A DNA stretch of 64,000 nucleotides, from contig CM119269.1 in NCBI GenBank assembly GCA_051294375.1, positions 16,022,690-16,086,689 of the forward strand, written 5' to 3'. A model generated the notes under the pieces. That model saw only the letters and a list, made by a program, of their open reading frames with translations. It was not told where the DNA came from and searched no databases. A program made the translations under genes and the position numbers. Every line of letters starts with the position of its first letter. Positions within the stretch are counted from its first letter, which is position 1. This DNA comes from Paraspadella gotoi. Lineage: Eukaryota > Chaetognatha. This document shows positions 36,710 to 51,323 of the stretch, piece by piece.

Positions 36710-37805
36710 TCACCTCCCCCCTCTCCATCTCTTTGAAACCGGTCCCGCGGGAGCGCGAAGGATAGACGCTAAACAATAGCAGTTAATTTTTTTTTTATGC
36801 TTTAAATTGTCGATATAAAATATCCATTTAAAACCCGGTTCAACCGACGGCGTGGGGGGGGGGCGATGTTGTCGCGGCGGTAGCTGTGGTGGCGGAGGGA
36901 AAGGGGTGTGGATATGGGCTGGATGAATGATGGCGATGTTGGTTGCGATGTTGTTAAAGATGAATGAAAAAGAAAAAAATATGCGGGAACTTTCTCAATT
37001 TCGTCATTGACAAAGTTTTTTAACTTCGAATCGCTGATGACGAGTTCCTTTTTTGATCCCGTCTTTTCAAAACAGTTTTCTTTTTACGAAAATGGAGATT
37101 TATAGTAAAGATAATCCAACATAAGTCGTTTGCATTTATTGAGACCTGACAGGAAGGAAACGCAAAAATCCAAAAAAAATTTTATTACTTGAATATTAAA
37201 ACTGTAACTAGTCAGATAAAGTGATAAACAATGTTTATGAAAATTTTAGGAAACAAATTCTAGACAGCATTTTTTGCGAAATGCATAGGGGTATTGCCTT
37301 GCGGCATACTTACATAAAAAATTTAAAAATTTAAACTAAAAGCATACCCATTGAAAACTCGTTAGGAGTCATCGCCCTTTATCGCTGCCACTATTGCTTG
37401 ACCTTCTTTTGCTCTCTCGAGTTTGGGCGAAGAAATTTTCTCATCGATTCGATGAAGAGAGGACAAAGATTGATGAGAAAAACCCTTAGGCTTTAAACTT
37501 GGATCTCTTCTTTTCTTTTTCTTTTTTTTCGAAGAAAAAAAGGAAGAAAGAAGCGAAATGACTAATACAAAGAGTTTAAGGGTTTTAGGAGTATTTGTGT
37601 CCTTAACCTTTCTACTATCTCTCTCTCTCTCTCGTTCTCTCCCTTTCTCTCGCTCTCGCTCCGTCTCTCTCACCACGTGACGCATCAGTGGTCAATGGCG
37701 CGGGCAGAAGCGGCCAGAAAAGCGGCAACGAATGCCGCTGCTCAATTCTGTCACACTGAGCTCGCAGTTCGGGCTTTCGGGGAGAGAGAGAGAGAGAGAG
37801 AGAGA

Positions 37806-37873
<68 letters not shown>

Positions 37874-39768
37874 TTCGATATGAATGATATTGCAATTTCT
37901 TTTTCGCTTTCTCCTTCGGTCGGTGCCATTTGATTTTCGAGCTGCAGATATTCTCAGTTGAATCGAGGAGGAGTCGCGCTCTCGTCCTCGACGATTGAGG
38001 TCGCCAGTCGTTTCTCTCTCCGCCGCGTTGAGGATTCGGTCGACCTTCGGGGGTCGAAGTGAGAATCCGACAAAAGAGCAACGGGGACGGATTAGATTGA
38101 TTCACCACCCCGATGTAGTAGTTTTGTTGGGGTCTTCTGAGATTTGGGATGTGAACGAAATTTTTGGCTTTCCTAAAAACGTTTGTACGCGCTTTCAGGT
38201 AATTAAAGGCTTAAAAACATTATTTTAAATCCTAAAATTGATGACTTTTTTTCCAGGGTGGGTGAGACATTGCAGGTATCATTTTTTACTGAGTTTTTTA
38301 AAACTTTTAAAACTTCTTCGAAATTAAGACGCAAAAAGCGCGAATTAATTTTACAACCATGATACTTTGGCTTCCTAATTATTTTAAAAGTAAATCACCT
38401 TCTCTCGTCTAAATTTCTAATATTTTTAATGTACTGATGTAACTTGCTAGTCATGAAACTTTTCGTTTAATTTTTTCAAACCTACTATAGTAAAAAACGA
38501 ACTAAGAGTTAAGTGTGAAAGTGACTGACTTTTTTTACTTTCTGAAAAATCAGAACAATATAAGACGAAAGTTTACATCGGAAATTGAGATCCTTTTTTA
38601 ATTCCAAAACCATCTACGGGTGTCGGCGTCGGACACTTTATTCAGAAAAAAAACTCGGATGAAATTCATGAAAAAAAATAAAAAAATTATAGATGACAAC
38701 GAAAGCTCCAGAGAAAACCAAATTATATTTTTTATTGAATAAAAAAAAAACATGACTGCGGTGAAAAAAAAAACAAACAAAAAAACGAAACTGATTTCAT
38801 GGGGGAAGGAATTGAAATAGAGAAGTAAAACGATTAACCATCGATGAGAAAAAGAGAAGTAATATAGAGAAGAAATTTGTAATCATAATCATTTGATGAC
38901 TTTCTTGGTGTGGGGATCCTCGGCTGAATTAGCACCTTATGCGTGCCGAGCCGGTCGCCCCGTGTGCAAACGCCTCTTGGAGAGAAGTGGGGGGGGTTGC
39001 AGGTATAAAACTGAGAATCTTTAGCTCAATTTAAAATAGACTAAGATTTAAAGCGTTCGTCACACGAGGCAAGGCAGATACAGTAAGAACGCCAAGACGC
39101 CCCCCGCCACAAAGTCAAAAAATGTAAAAAAAATTCATGATTTTTGTTTTTTTTTTTTTTTAAGTTGGATGAGACTCATTTGGGATCGAGGAAAGAAAGA
39201 AAAAAGTATAAAACGATTAATATCGAATTAGAAAAAAAAAAAATAAAAAAAAAAAAGATCTGCGATCGAAATCGGTTCTTTTCGTCGATTTCGCGATGTC
39301 AAACGACTTGGTCAAAAATGTCAAGCGTCCGTCGTCATCTGTCATTTGTTATCCCGTCCAACTAAAAGAATCGAATTCGTCTTTGTTTACGTTTTTCAAT
39401 TTTCTTGTTGTTAAGATGAAGAGCCGGAGGTAGAAACGGGGTGTGTGCTCAAGGACCCGATAAAAACAACCGAACTAAATTAGGGTAGTCTCGATGTGAA
39501 GCCGATTCACGTACGAAACTTGACTTGATTTTTTAAACAAAATTCTATATCGTAATATATTAAGTTTATAACGTTTTCGTCCAGAATCGCTATCACTCGG
39601 AAAACACGTTTAAAAAAAATGTTTTTAAAATCGAAACAGTCACATGTTAGACGATGAGGCAAAACGCAGGGACGAAAATTGGTCTGGTTTTTTTTTTTGT
39701 ACTTTTTTTTTTTAAAAAAGAAATTCTGAGATGAAGGGGAAAAATGGAAATTTTCCGTAAGGGAGAGA

Positions 39769-39822
<54 letters not shown>

Positions 39823-40769
39823 GAGAGGAGAGAGAGAAGAGAGAGAAGAGAAGAGAGAAAGCCCATCTCCAAAGACGCATTAAAATTTAGGTTCTCTCTG
39901 CAGCAAAATTCGAAGACATGAAAAAATGATTAATACTCTAATTTTCTAAGCTAATCGTAAAAAATTAACTGAACAACGTGACTCGGGGGGGAGAAACATG
40001 AATTGGTTCGCTACAAATTTAACTTAAGTATCACTTTAAAGTTACAATCGTTATGACCAGACTGGTTTCCAGGGCGAATTAGAAAATGAAATAAACGAGT
40101 TGCCAAGAAATTAACATATTTAGCTGTTTTTTTTTTTCTTTCTAAAATTTTTTTTCTGTTAGAAATAATTTCTATAAAAAATGGAAATACAGTATTTATA
40201 GGGCGTCGTAGCACGTATAAAAAAAATTTTAAACGTAAACAATGATGGTTATAACACGAATTCGGCGAGAAAAAAAAAAAGTAGAGAAGAGATATATTGC
40301 ATTTCCCCGTCTCTCTCTAAATATATTAGGCAAAAAAAAAAAGTACTTTTAAAAGTCCTGCGAAAAGAAGACACGAGATAAAAATTGATAAAAAAAAATA
40401 AATTAAATAATTTTTTTAAATTAAAAAAAGTAATGTCAAGTTCGTACAAAACGGAAATAACTATGACATCGTACAAGCTTATTATCAATAGTAATTATTT
40501 GATATTATTCAAATGTTATCATACAACAAGAGGGAAAGTAAATACAACATATCTTTTTGTTGGTTTGTTTGTTTGTTTGTTTTTTTACCAAAGCAGAATA
40601 TTCTACACGGAATTTTAGACTCTTAGAGTCTGTTTTGTTTTCTGGGTTTTTTTTTTGTTGTTTTTTTTTTTAATAATAAAATCACACTAGCGACAGAAAA
40701 AAGGGAAGGGGGGACATGATAATGGACTGCGATGAAAACGATAGTTGATGATGATGATGATGATGATGA

Positions 40770-40800
<31 letters not shown>

Positions 40801-43007
40801 TGTGAGTGGTGAGGCTCGATGATGCTTATGGGATAATTGACGGGGATGACTTTTTTTGTCATTTACGACCTCGAAAAGTAGAAGAAAGCGATGAAGAGCG
40901 ACGATCGTAACGACGATGATGACATGACATAATGACATGATACAGATGACTTGCCGATGATTGGAAAAGGGAGATGTACACCGCCCCAAGTATCTCTCTC
41001 ATTTTGCAGGGAGCACCGACATTTTTTTGGCGAGAGGGCGTCGTGGTTTCGGTTTAGTTACGAGGATTTTGTTTTGTGAATGCGAGCAAAATCTTGCGAA
41101 CGGAAGAGTCAACGTCGTTATTTAAAAAAAAAATATATATATATAATTATACGCTTAAATCTGGATTTTCAATAAAAAATTGTGGTTATAAGGATTACAA
41201 CGTGGCTCAAAAAGACAAAAACCCCATTCGCCTATGAACAATACAATACTTAGCAAGAAATTACAGAAGTATTTATCTGGGGTTTTATCGTTTAATACTC
41301 ACGTATATATCTTACGTAATAGCAAGAAGTTTTGAAATACCTTAATATACTTAACATTAAAATTCTTAATTATTTCGAGGTCATCCCATCGAAGGTTCAG
41401 TGTAGCCAAGTCGTCGTCTGCCGTCAACAACTCTTTTCCCTTCGACGGACGTTTACTTTTATAATATGAACTAAATCTTTATAATTGTTTTTTTTTTCTT
41501 ATTAAGCCTATATAACGCCGGCTTGAACTTCCACGCTTGTATCATTACACTTAACTACCCTGTTTAGTGTTTCATTTTATTATTTTATTCTTTTCTGGTT
41601 TTTTTTCTCATATTTTGTCACCAGTCTTTACTATTTTTGTTGATGTTCTTTTTTTTTATCGTTCGTTTCGTCTTTTTTTTTTGTTTTATTCGCAAACGCG
41701 TCTCCCAGATGTCGCGAGCGTGGACACTGGACACGGCTATAGGGGCGGTTTGGTGACTGGGAACGTGGCGACGCTGATAGCGTGGATGTAACGAAGGCGG
41801 TCGTGGACAATTCCGCTCATCGAGAACCAATCGAGCTTGGGGGACCTTTCATATTTTTTGAGTGGACGGAGATGTGTTTGAGAGAGAAAGGTCAGCCGAT
41901 CGAGGCGCGACTCTTTCGAAAAATGGGGGAGAGGAGTGGGGAGAGGCAGTGATTGCTTTCGAAGGGAAGGGGGGGGGAATTGGATCGAAAGGTAGCGAGT
42001 TCGAAACCTAGCGCCGTTTTGTTTTTAACACCGCACGTTTTTTGTTTATATATTCCTTGTTTGTCAATTGATCAACAGTTTATTTCACAAACAATGCATG
42101 ATAAAATCGTGCGAGTGCCTCGAAAAGGGATCGGCGAATGAAGAGGGCGCTCTTGGATCGAGGCGCTTGCCTCTCGACGGGCAGGAGGCGGCCACCCTGG
42201 AACAGAGCCCCTGCCCGCTTTGAAGTGAGAAAGGTTTTCGTAAAGTAATAAAACAAGTCGGACTCAACTGCGTCCGAAACGAAAAACCCGGAGAGGGACA
42301 AAGTTGTCCAACGATTATTTTGCGCCGAGGACCAAAGGCCGATCCCTTTTTTTTGGGTTCGGCTGACCCATCCCTCGGTTGAGGGTTTGTCTCGTACCAA
42401 CATCTGCTATCGAAAGATTGATCTAATTTTTTTGAAAGGGATTTTATTTGAAAGACTTTTTTTTTGTATCCAGGAAACGAACTTTTGGCTTAAAAAGTGT
42501 GACAGTGTGTTGTTGCTCGAATAAAAAATCGTACAATAATTCTGAGTAAGACTAGAATAGTGGTAAACGACCGGATCCAAATCGCTTTGGTGTCTTCTCT
42601 TTTTGAAAAGGGGGATAAAAAAATTGAAAACCTGTTTTTTTTTTTCCTTTTTGTTGTTTTTTAAAAAAAAAACAAGAGGTAATCGTTCTTTGGAAAACCT
42701 CTTTTTAGAAGGGACAAAGGGACACAAGCTGTTATTTTTTTTTTTTTTTGTCTACTCTTTTGTTTTCTAAGATCAATGACATGACGCTAACGAAAATTTC
42801 TCAACTACGAGGAAAATAAAAATGGTCAGAGAAATATTCGGGCATTCGAACAGAATCGGCGAGTCGGCAAGGCCGATGCTTTATATATTTAAATGTCATA
42901 TAAAACTATAGTAATTTCGTCAGGTAAATGTTTTTTTTTTTTTTAGGTTATTTACCCTCTCAACGAATTATGAATGAATTTATTCCGATAATTTTTTTCC
43001 TATTTTT
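35273..43007. repeat. Left version of a ~7.7-kb region also present at 50647-58401
   Basis: All landmarks are shared with 50647-58401 in the same order, with mainly one-base indel differences. It holds CT runs at 35729-35817 and 36619-36709, GA runs at 37783-37872 and 39771-39861, and a GAT tract at about 40746-40800. No open frame survives in both copies and resembles a protein family, so I call no gene. Confidence 0.85.
36427..36515. repeat. Minisatellite, 12-bp unit CTGTCGGCCTCC
   Basis: Five or more tandem units, mildly degenerate at both ends. The corresponding place in the right-hand version is a 317-N gap that begins within this array. Confidence 0.85.
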
Positions 43008-43032
43008 NNNNNNNNNNNNNNNNNNNNNNNNN
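43008..43032. other. Assembly gap, 25 N
   Basis: Exactly 25 N. Left of it the sequence stops at CCTATTTTT, while the right-hand version (58393-58401) continues past that point into svp-side sequence. Confidence 0.99.
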
Positions 43033-45920
43033 GTCTTAAGGATACGCCGCAATCATCGATTTTTGGATCCAAACTTATCCCTCCCACCCAAACTTATATT
43101 TATTCTTAATTTAATTCTTAACCATAAGTTATCTGCTAACTTTAATTTTTATCCCACAAGTAACAAGAACTCGGGAAAAAATTATAAAAAATTACATGAT
43201 AAAATCTACATGTTATCTGAGAATTCCTTTAACAGGACTAGTGTTATTCCCACTACAAAAATTAATCCTCATTCCCTTCCTTTCGTTCTTCTATTTAAAA
43301 AAAACCTTGCTCTTCGTTTTCCATATGCCTCCAGAGCTATTGATCTCTAGGAATGCCCTGCAAATGTTAATAAAAGGCAACGCAACATTTAGTAATGTTA
43401 TATAAGACAAGACACAGATATCAGTATTACAATAAGAACTTACTGTTTATATACTTGGGAAACTCTCAATGGATCACATCGTGATGTTGTATCTAAATTA
43501 AAAATAACAAATTATGTATAGACCCGGGTCCGTCCCTCGAAGAAACGACCCCGTGACAATCTTTGCGATTTGGAGACCTGTGTGTGGCGCATAGCATCTA
43601 CGGTCATTCATGGAAACCGCACTCTTTTAAGGCAAGATATTCTGGCATTTAAGCCGGGTGGGTATTTCGACGGACGGATAATGGTAAAGTTTTCTGTCTC
43701 CTTAATCTTAAAGGGAAAATCTTTTAAAATGGGATAACCTATTAAAATATCCAAAGTAATAATAGTTATTCAACAGTATCAAAATAATATCAAAATCCTT
43801 ATTTAAACACTCAAAAGAATTCAAAGAATTAAAAAAATTAGTACGAGATTATCAGAAAAAATCATCATGAACTATATACTGAAAAAAGTTACTGTTGAAA
43901 ATTTCGGACGATACAATATCATATGCTGCCTACATTTACGCAGTACTAACAAGAACCGTACATCTTCTGTGCTCATTCGCACTGTACTTAACTTCACATC
44001 ATATCTCATCATACTTAACTAAAATTCTCATGACAATGCAAATACTCAATCATCTATTCTAGCTATTCTATATCATTAAAATTATTACAATTTACCCAGT
44101 ACTATAGAATCTACTCTCAAAGATTGATTCCCACGGAAAAAAAGCTGACCGCGATAAATTGTCGATGCCGAAAAATCTTAGTGCTCTCTCTGGATCGATG
44201 AGAACGACCGAAGATGGCACATAAAAGCTGTTTAGTAAATAGTCATTCTTATTCCATCATTGGCTACCGTGCGTGTTAATACATACTCTATTATTACACT
44301 TGAATCAAAATAATCTCCAAAGGTTAAGCAGTATAGAACAATTCTTCATCTGCTGCTTGTCTCAAGGGCGAGTCATTGAATTCATTCTATACAAGACACT
44401 CCTAATAAGTATTAATCACTATGTAACTATGCTTTTCTCCTGGCTATAATTTTTCTGCGTGCATACTCTTGTTGCTATTCAATTGGTGAAACTATCATGG
44501 TCTTATTCATGTTTGTAAATCATTCGTTGGAGACGAACATGCGGAGTACTCATAGCCTATCAGTAGTGGCAACAGCGATTATAACGGGAGAAAAGAAGAA
44601 TACGGCATGAAGACGAAGACGTTAAGGTCCCACGATGATACGCGAGTGTATGAGAGACGTATTGAAAACGATATATAGAGATAGTGGGTGGTCTTTAGTC
44701 ACAATAATTAATCTATTACTAAAATGATATTATTTTAACTATTGTGTGTTAAATCCTCTTCAAAATGGCATTCCAGCATCCATTACGAAGAAATGTCAGA
44801 TGAGGGATTTTTAATGGACATCGTCATGTCGCTCAAGTGGCCAATCCGAAGCGATTCGCTACAACAAAAGATCGACGAGCCACAGCCAGAGCCAAAAAAG
44901 CTCATGACATGAGGATCCCCCGAGCCGTCATTGACGTAACAAAGAAAACTAAGATTCACTCGGCAAAGTCAATACGGTCGCTAGCGAGCATAACAAAGAA
45001 TGTTTAAGCGGATTATCCGAAGAAAAAATCTTATATAATTTGGATTTTACTCTTTGCGCAATATAATATAAATAGTTTAAAATATTTTACCAGCTGTCCC
45101 AATAAGATAAAAGCTTAAACACACTAGCGCTATATCTTCTGAAAAACTCGAAAATTTTTCTTATCTCATGGGCACGCTCGGTTATAAAATATCGGATTGA
45201 AATACACAGTTAATTATGCTTGCTTAAAACAAGCAAGCAAAGCTTGCAAGAATTTACAGCATGTCATTATCATCGAATTGAAGCCTAAGACAGTGGTCTA
45301 ATTTATCTGCAGCCATATGTACTCACTTTCTCGTTTTAATAGAGATAAAACAACATGTAGGAAAATAAGAAGACATAATAACAATAAAAGCCACAACTCA
45401 CCCATTCCTTCTTTAAATTCCAACTCTTTTTAAATTCATCATAAAAAGGTCAAAAAGATTGCTCGCGCTACCCCCCCAGTTGTCCTCCAAGTCCTTACGC
45501 TTTTCCGAATCTCCATATTGTGCACACTATGTACGTTCATCAATTGGTCTTGACTAAAATAACTTTTGACTTTTTAATACTATCTCTTTAAACAGAAATC
45601 GACGAAAATCTGATATATATCCCATCGAAAAAACCAGAATCTCGATACTCCTCGCTAGTAACGAGGTTAGATAAGGGTCTTCTATACCTCTTTGAATTTA
45701 CGCCATAAGTAATACGACTGAACGAAAAAATTGTGTTATTCAGTTGGGAAAATCAAATAAACTACGTAAGAACTTGATATCACTGAATCTCGACGAACAA
45801 TCCAACGCTCCTGTTCGCCCGCCGTATTACAGGTTAGTTAAAAACTATCATTTTGTGTTTGTTCCAGTTCTTTGCCCGCACGTGTTATGCCTAACTATCT
45901 GTCAACCCCCATTGAAAAAA
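43033..45920. other. Orphan AT-rich segment with no counterpart in the window
   Basis: This 2.9 kb is flanked by repeated sequence but is itself single-copy here. It is AT-rich. One plus-strand frame runs from the gap to 43350 (about 105 codons, Lys/Asn/Ser-rich) without resemblance to a family I know. No tRNA, microsatellite or clear repeat was seen. Confidence 0.5.
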
Positions 45921-45924
45921 GTTA

Positions 45925-46640
45925 CTCAGAATCAGTCGTGAGCAATCGATCAGATGATCAAATATCAAATCAAATAACAAAATGTAGATTTAAGTTTAAG
46001 TGATTTTTTGCATTTGTTGAAGTTTTAATAGTTTATGGTTTTAACGTATGATTATATCGTTTTTCAGTCGTGTTTACAGACCTGTCACTGTTTTTATTAT
46101 GTTAATACTGTTTGGTATTAATAAAAAAAACGTTTCATAAAAAAAAACCAGTCCACCTGGTCGAGGTTAAGTGTGCGCAAAAGGAGAAACCGGGAACATG
46201 GACTTCTTTCTCTTAATTTATGCAGTAAGACAAAACAATTGTCGTTCAACCGTTCCTATCTAAAAACCTATTGGATGAATTTTTCACAATTTTTTCCGCT
46301 CACATTTTTCCTTCGATTGATTTTATAAGAGGAGATAATCATGTAAATTAATACTCGTCATTTATACTGAAACCAGAGCGTCGTTTTCATTGGGCGAAGG
46401 TTGACTTTGACACGACGATGTTGCGAAAGTTCTGACGTTTTCCGGCGGTCGCGGACGACAGGCAGTTATCTCCGCCAAATCACGTGCCTCGTATTCCAAT
46501 GGAGACGAAATCCGAGCAGAAGGGAAGAACGAAAAGAAAAAAAAAAACACAATAAAACAATTTTTTTAATTCGTCGGGGAAATAATGCATAAATGAAGTT
46601 AATTAACCGCGATTTTACGTGACGCTGGAAAGAAGAGGGA
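45925..46640. repeat. Noisy third copy of the 27985-28890 sequence
   Basis: It begins CAGAATCAGTCGTGAGCAAT and reproduces the right TIR of the putative transposon, the CCAGTCCACCTG words and the AAACACAATAAAACAA end. Indel density against 27985-28620 is high. Confidence 0.8.
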
Positions 46641-46648
46641 TAAGGAGA

Positions 46649-49250
46649 GGGAGGAGAGAGATGATGTGAAGGTGAGATGGATTAGGAGATGAGAGAGGTG
46701 AGGAGAGAGATCGAGGTGAGCGGGCGACGTTGGACTTTTTGTAGATAGGAGTGAATGACTGAGCCTGAACGTTAGTATCCGATCTGTCGAGATACGGTTT
46801 AAATATCGCGTATATATGTTATTAGTCAATAACCTAATATGCCGGTTTAGCTATCCACAGTTTGATCATACTGCCTACGGGTCCGAGCCAGACCACAACA
46901 TAAAGCGCGGGGACCTTTAACGCTCTCTGTGTGATTGCTCGCACTCCCCTGCAACTCGAGTCTTTTGATAAGAATCCTCATGTTGGGATCAATCCGTGCT
47001 GCATGAAACGTCGTGGGGAGCAGAAAAAGGGCCGCATGGGCACCAGGGAAAAAAAGGCGGAGAAATCTTCGAATAGGCCGACGTCGTCGAGACACAATTG
47101 ACAAAAGGCACAAACGGCTTAGCCCCAGAGCTCTAACAACACAAACGACAAACCACTGGCTGTGACGGGCATCCGAAGCCCAGACGACGCGACGTTCGAA
47201 GACACGGTCTAATGTCAGGGGCGGCAGCGGCTTGGCTAATCTAAATCGCAGATCGGCTCCCCTCCAGAAAAAATGCATTAAAAAAATGGGATTTCCGGAA
47301 AAGAAACTGCATAGCGGCGGAATATTAAACGGAGCCGATCGCGGACATTATTTTCTTACTTTACTTTTGCGGAAGCAATCGATTGCCGGCCGCCAGCGGC
47401 ACGGCGAAGCAGCGGGGCGAAAAAATAAAAAGAAAGATGAAAAATGAGACATTTACGAGGAAGATAGCTTATAACTGACCAATCACCATTTATTCGTCAG
47501 ATTAGCTTAATCGTCCCCTATTGGGACTCTTAACCACACCCTATATTCCGCCCCGGGCTACCGTTATTCCGCTCTAATACAGCAGATAAGGATTGGTAGA
47601 ATTTATCTGTTTTTTAAACAAGTATGCCCATCTGTGGTCCTGATATCTCATATTGTTGTCTTACAAGTTCGAATAAACCAACAAAGGGACGAGCAGCTAC
47701 ACAAAGGAGTTATTCAATCTTTCGACAGTCAAAGGACAAGAGAGAATACATAATTCTTACTTGTGTAATTCTGATCGAATGAATGAAAATTAAAGCAAGT
47801 TCACTCTTTATAATACCGCGAAATAATCATCGCATACTCTGTTTTCGAAAATCTTCCGTACAGGTCTTTTGCTCTTCCACTCGTTCTCGAAGGATCCTTT
47901 CTTCGGTCGCTTATTCTCCTCCCTTTACACCTTTACTTCCTCACATTACCAGCTTTTTTTTACTTACGTTTTCATGACTCCTTTCCTCTCTCTTCTCTAT
48001 CTCTTCCGCTCGTTATCTATCTTTCTTATTTCCCATATTTCTCTTCCTCCCCCTCCTCAAACAACCCACTCTACCCCCTCTACCCCACCTCGGCCATAAT
48101 CACTCTCTCTAAATTTTTCTACTTACTCGTACTTTCTTCCCTATAATTCACTTCGAAAATCCTCACAATTCAACGCCATCATTTTTATATTTATGCTACA
48201 TTCAACCGTCTCGCGTTACCATATTCCTTAAAATCCTGAGGAGAGAGCAAGATTATTTGCACGGCACCCGCAGCGTTTGCCAAGGATAACGTGTGTTCAA
48301 GCCATCTGAATTATGATCAACGCATATAAATCGCTTTTCATCGCCATTTAATTCCTTTTTATTTTTTTGCGAATTAATACGCGGAAAGTTTCCGCGCGCA
48401 CTCGGCTCTGGATCGTGCCGTCTCTTGCTTGTAACGTCGAGTTTGTTAGTTGTAATATATCAACTTGTTCGAGGCGAATCGCAATACCGCGTCGCTCGCA
48501 CGACAGTCTTCGTCCTCGCAGCCGCTCGCCCCGACCCTTTAGGCCCGAGCAGTGTTTTCGTGACAGCTGCCGACTCACGCTTCTCCAATCGACGTACAAA
48601 AGTTGTTCGAGCAATAAGATTATAGTTTACCGCTGCGCTCGTACCGCATCTAGAGCTCTCTGCTCCTCGATAGCGGTACTTGAGTGGGAACGAACTTAGT
48701 GCAGACCACTACCTTCGTGTATGTTCAGCCAAGTGAATATGGCGTCTTGCATTGAATGCGCTATGCTCCTGCGAAAATATTAGAAAAATTCTTGACACTT
48801 TTAATCCTCGCCTCGCTGATCGTAGGAGAATTTGACCGGTTAAAAGAACTCCGAGGCTCGCTAAATACATTGGAGACCACAGGCAAGGATCCGGTTGAAG
48901 CAAAAAATTCGACTTTCGACAGCGATGAACTCTGGCGCTTTTTCCGGACTCGTCAAGACTGCTACTACTTGGACATGCTGGAGCTTAGCAGACTTTCGGC
49001 CGAGGCGCCCCGCTCGTAAGATATTCTCTCGAAGTCGCAGGAACTCAAATCAGGGCTCACACCAACCGATGGGTGCTCATCGTGACTCGATACGTTTCTC
49101 ATCCTTCTGCCAGCGATTTTTGATGGCCCATTGCCATGTCATACACTGGCTGTATATCTCCCCCCACCTGCCCTCAGACCTCCGCTTACGCTAGTCTATC
49201 TGCTCGTCTCCCTTTTCGCTCCGCTCTCCGCCAATTCGTACGCGGTTTTT
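46649..49250. repeat. Identical copy of 28900-31501
   Basis: See the first copy. A perfect 2.6-kb match embedded between imperfect flanks is better explained by one contig used twice than by biology. Confidence 0.95.
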
Positions 49251-49948
49251 CTATGTGTTTTCTTTATTGTTTCCTTTCCTTTTTTGTTTTCATGTCTCTG
49301 TTCTCTTCTCTTTCCTCGATTTTGATCCATTCCTCATCCCCGCGAGAGAAGGACAGGGCACGGCGGATCATTTGCATAGGGTCATGATACATTAGCGAGG
49401 CCCGCCGAGAGGAAGGGGCGGTCCATTGCATAGATGATTTCGAGTAGAACTGACATCGATTCTTCTCATCGTTCGATCGACGACTGTAGCCAAAGATTTC
49501 TGGGGGGTTTAAAGAAAAAATAGCAAAGTTTGTTTTTTTTTAGGCTTTTTTTTAGTTCTATTGAAACTGAGTCCTGATGTTGGTAATCATAATTTAGTTG
49601 AAAAAGGTTACATTTCCTGGAAAGGGATACGAGTATTTTCGGCAAAGGTAAGTCCTTTTTTTTTAAATCATTCAACCTGGAATAACGAAGCATCAAAAAG
49701 GAAAAATATTTCAAACGTTCTTCAATGTTTGCACTTTGCAGAATACAATGCTTTAATCAATGGACTATAGGATTACCCCAAATTCTTCTGCATAGTTTTC
49801 AAGGAAAACGAATTCAAAATAAACAAATTGTTTTCATTGTCGACTTCATGTTTATATCCAACTAATCTTCCACGACGCTCACGTTTCTTATTTCAAAATA
49901 TATTCCGAGTCTCCGCCATTTTTTCCCTTCTTTTCGCTTCGATTTTGT

Positions 49949-49984
<36 letters not shown>

Positions 49985-50646
49985 NNNNNNNNNNNNNNNN
50001 NNNNNNNNNNNNNNNNNNNNNNNNNNNNNNNNNNNNNNNNNNNNNNNNNNNNNNNNNNNNNNNNNNNNNNNNNNNNNNNNNNNNNNNNNNNNNNNNNNNN
50101 NNNNNNNNNNNNNNNNNNNNNNNNNNNNNNNNNNNNNNNNNNNNNNNNNNNNNNNNNNNNNNNNNNNNNNNNNNNNNNNNNNNNNNNNNNNNNNNNNNNN
50201 NNNNNNNNNNNNNNNNNNNNNNNNNNNNNNNNNNNNNNNNNNNNNNNNNNNNNNNNNNNNNNNNNNNNNNNNNNNNNNNNNNNNNNNNNNNNNNNNNNNN
50301 NNNNNNNNNNNNNNNNNNNNNNNNNNNNNNNNNNNNNNNNNNNNNNNNNNNNNNNNNNNNNNNNNNNNNNNNNNNNNNNNNNNNNNNNNNNNNNNNNNNN
50401 NNNNNNNNNNNNNNNNNNNNNNNNNNNNNNNNNNNNNNNNNNNNNNNNNNNNNNNNNNNNNNNNNNNNNNNNNNNNNNNNNNNNNNNNNNNNNNNNNNNN
50501 NNNNNNNNNNNNNNNNNNNNNNNNNNNNNNNNNNNNNNNNNNNNNNNNNNNNNNNNNNNNNNNNNNNNNNNNNNNNNNNNNNNNNNNNNNNNNNNNNNNN
50601 NNNNNNNNNNNNNNNNNNNNNNNNNNNNNNNNNNNNNNNNNNNNNN
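49985..50646. other. Assembly gap, 662 N
   Basis: It begins inside a CT microsatellite. The left version holds about 425 bp at the matching place (from about 34850 to 35272). Confidence 0.99.
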
Positions 50647-51114
50647 CCGGGTTTTAGAGGGGAGAGTCGGGGGGACAGTGGGTGACGGTATGGTGAGTGA
50701 AGAAAGTGGATGAAGAGCTGGGGGGAGGAGTTGTTAGAGTAGGGAGAGGAGCGACGGGAAAATGCGGGAGAATAGTGGGAGAATGTACGGACGAAAGGGG
50801 TGTCTTGAAACAACGGCCTTGTGGAATGATTATGATGAGAGAAATAGAAACATTTCGCTGTTTGCCGTTTCCGACGTTGCAATGAATATATAGAAAAAAA
50901 CCTGATGAATATCACAAAATAAATTACTAAAAAATAGGCAATCTGGATTCGCTAATTCCACCCAAGGCGGCGCCATTGCCTCCTCCGCTTCTCCCGGCTT
51001 TCATCTTTCCATCGACCCTGCCACTCACACTCTTCTTGCTCTCCTCATCCAAGCGACGAAATTCTCAAATTATTTTGTTGACTTTTCGCTTCTTCTTCCA
51101 AGTCTCTCCTCCCT

Positions 51115-51323
51115 NNNNNNNNNNNNNNNNNNNNNNNNNNNNNNNNNNNNNNNNNNNNNNNNNNNNNNNNNNNNNNNNNNNNNNNNNNNNNNNNNNNNNN
51201 NNNNNNNNNNNNNNNNNNNNNNNNNNNNNNNNNNNNNNNNNNNNNNNNNNNNNNNNNNNNNNNNNNNNNNNNNNNNNNNNNNNNNNNNNNNNNNNNNNNN
51301 NNNNNNNNNNNNNNNNNNNNNNN
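51115..51323. other. Assembly gap, 209 N
   Basis: Starts at CTCCTCCCT. The left version has about 176 bp of CT-rich sequence here (35727-35902). Confidence 0.99.

Noticed and set aside
49828-50915. Frames of 285 and 340 codons spanning the 662-N gap
   Set aside because: Almost all of their length is N; they have no real sequence support.
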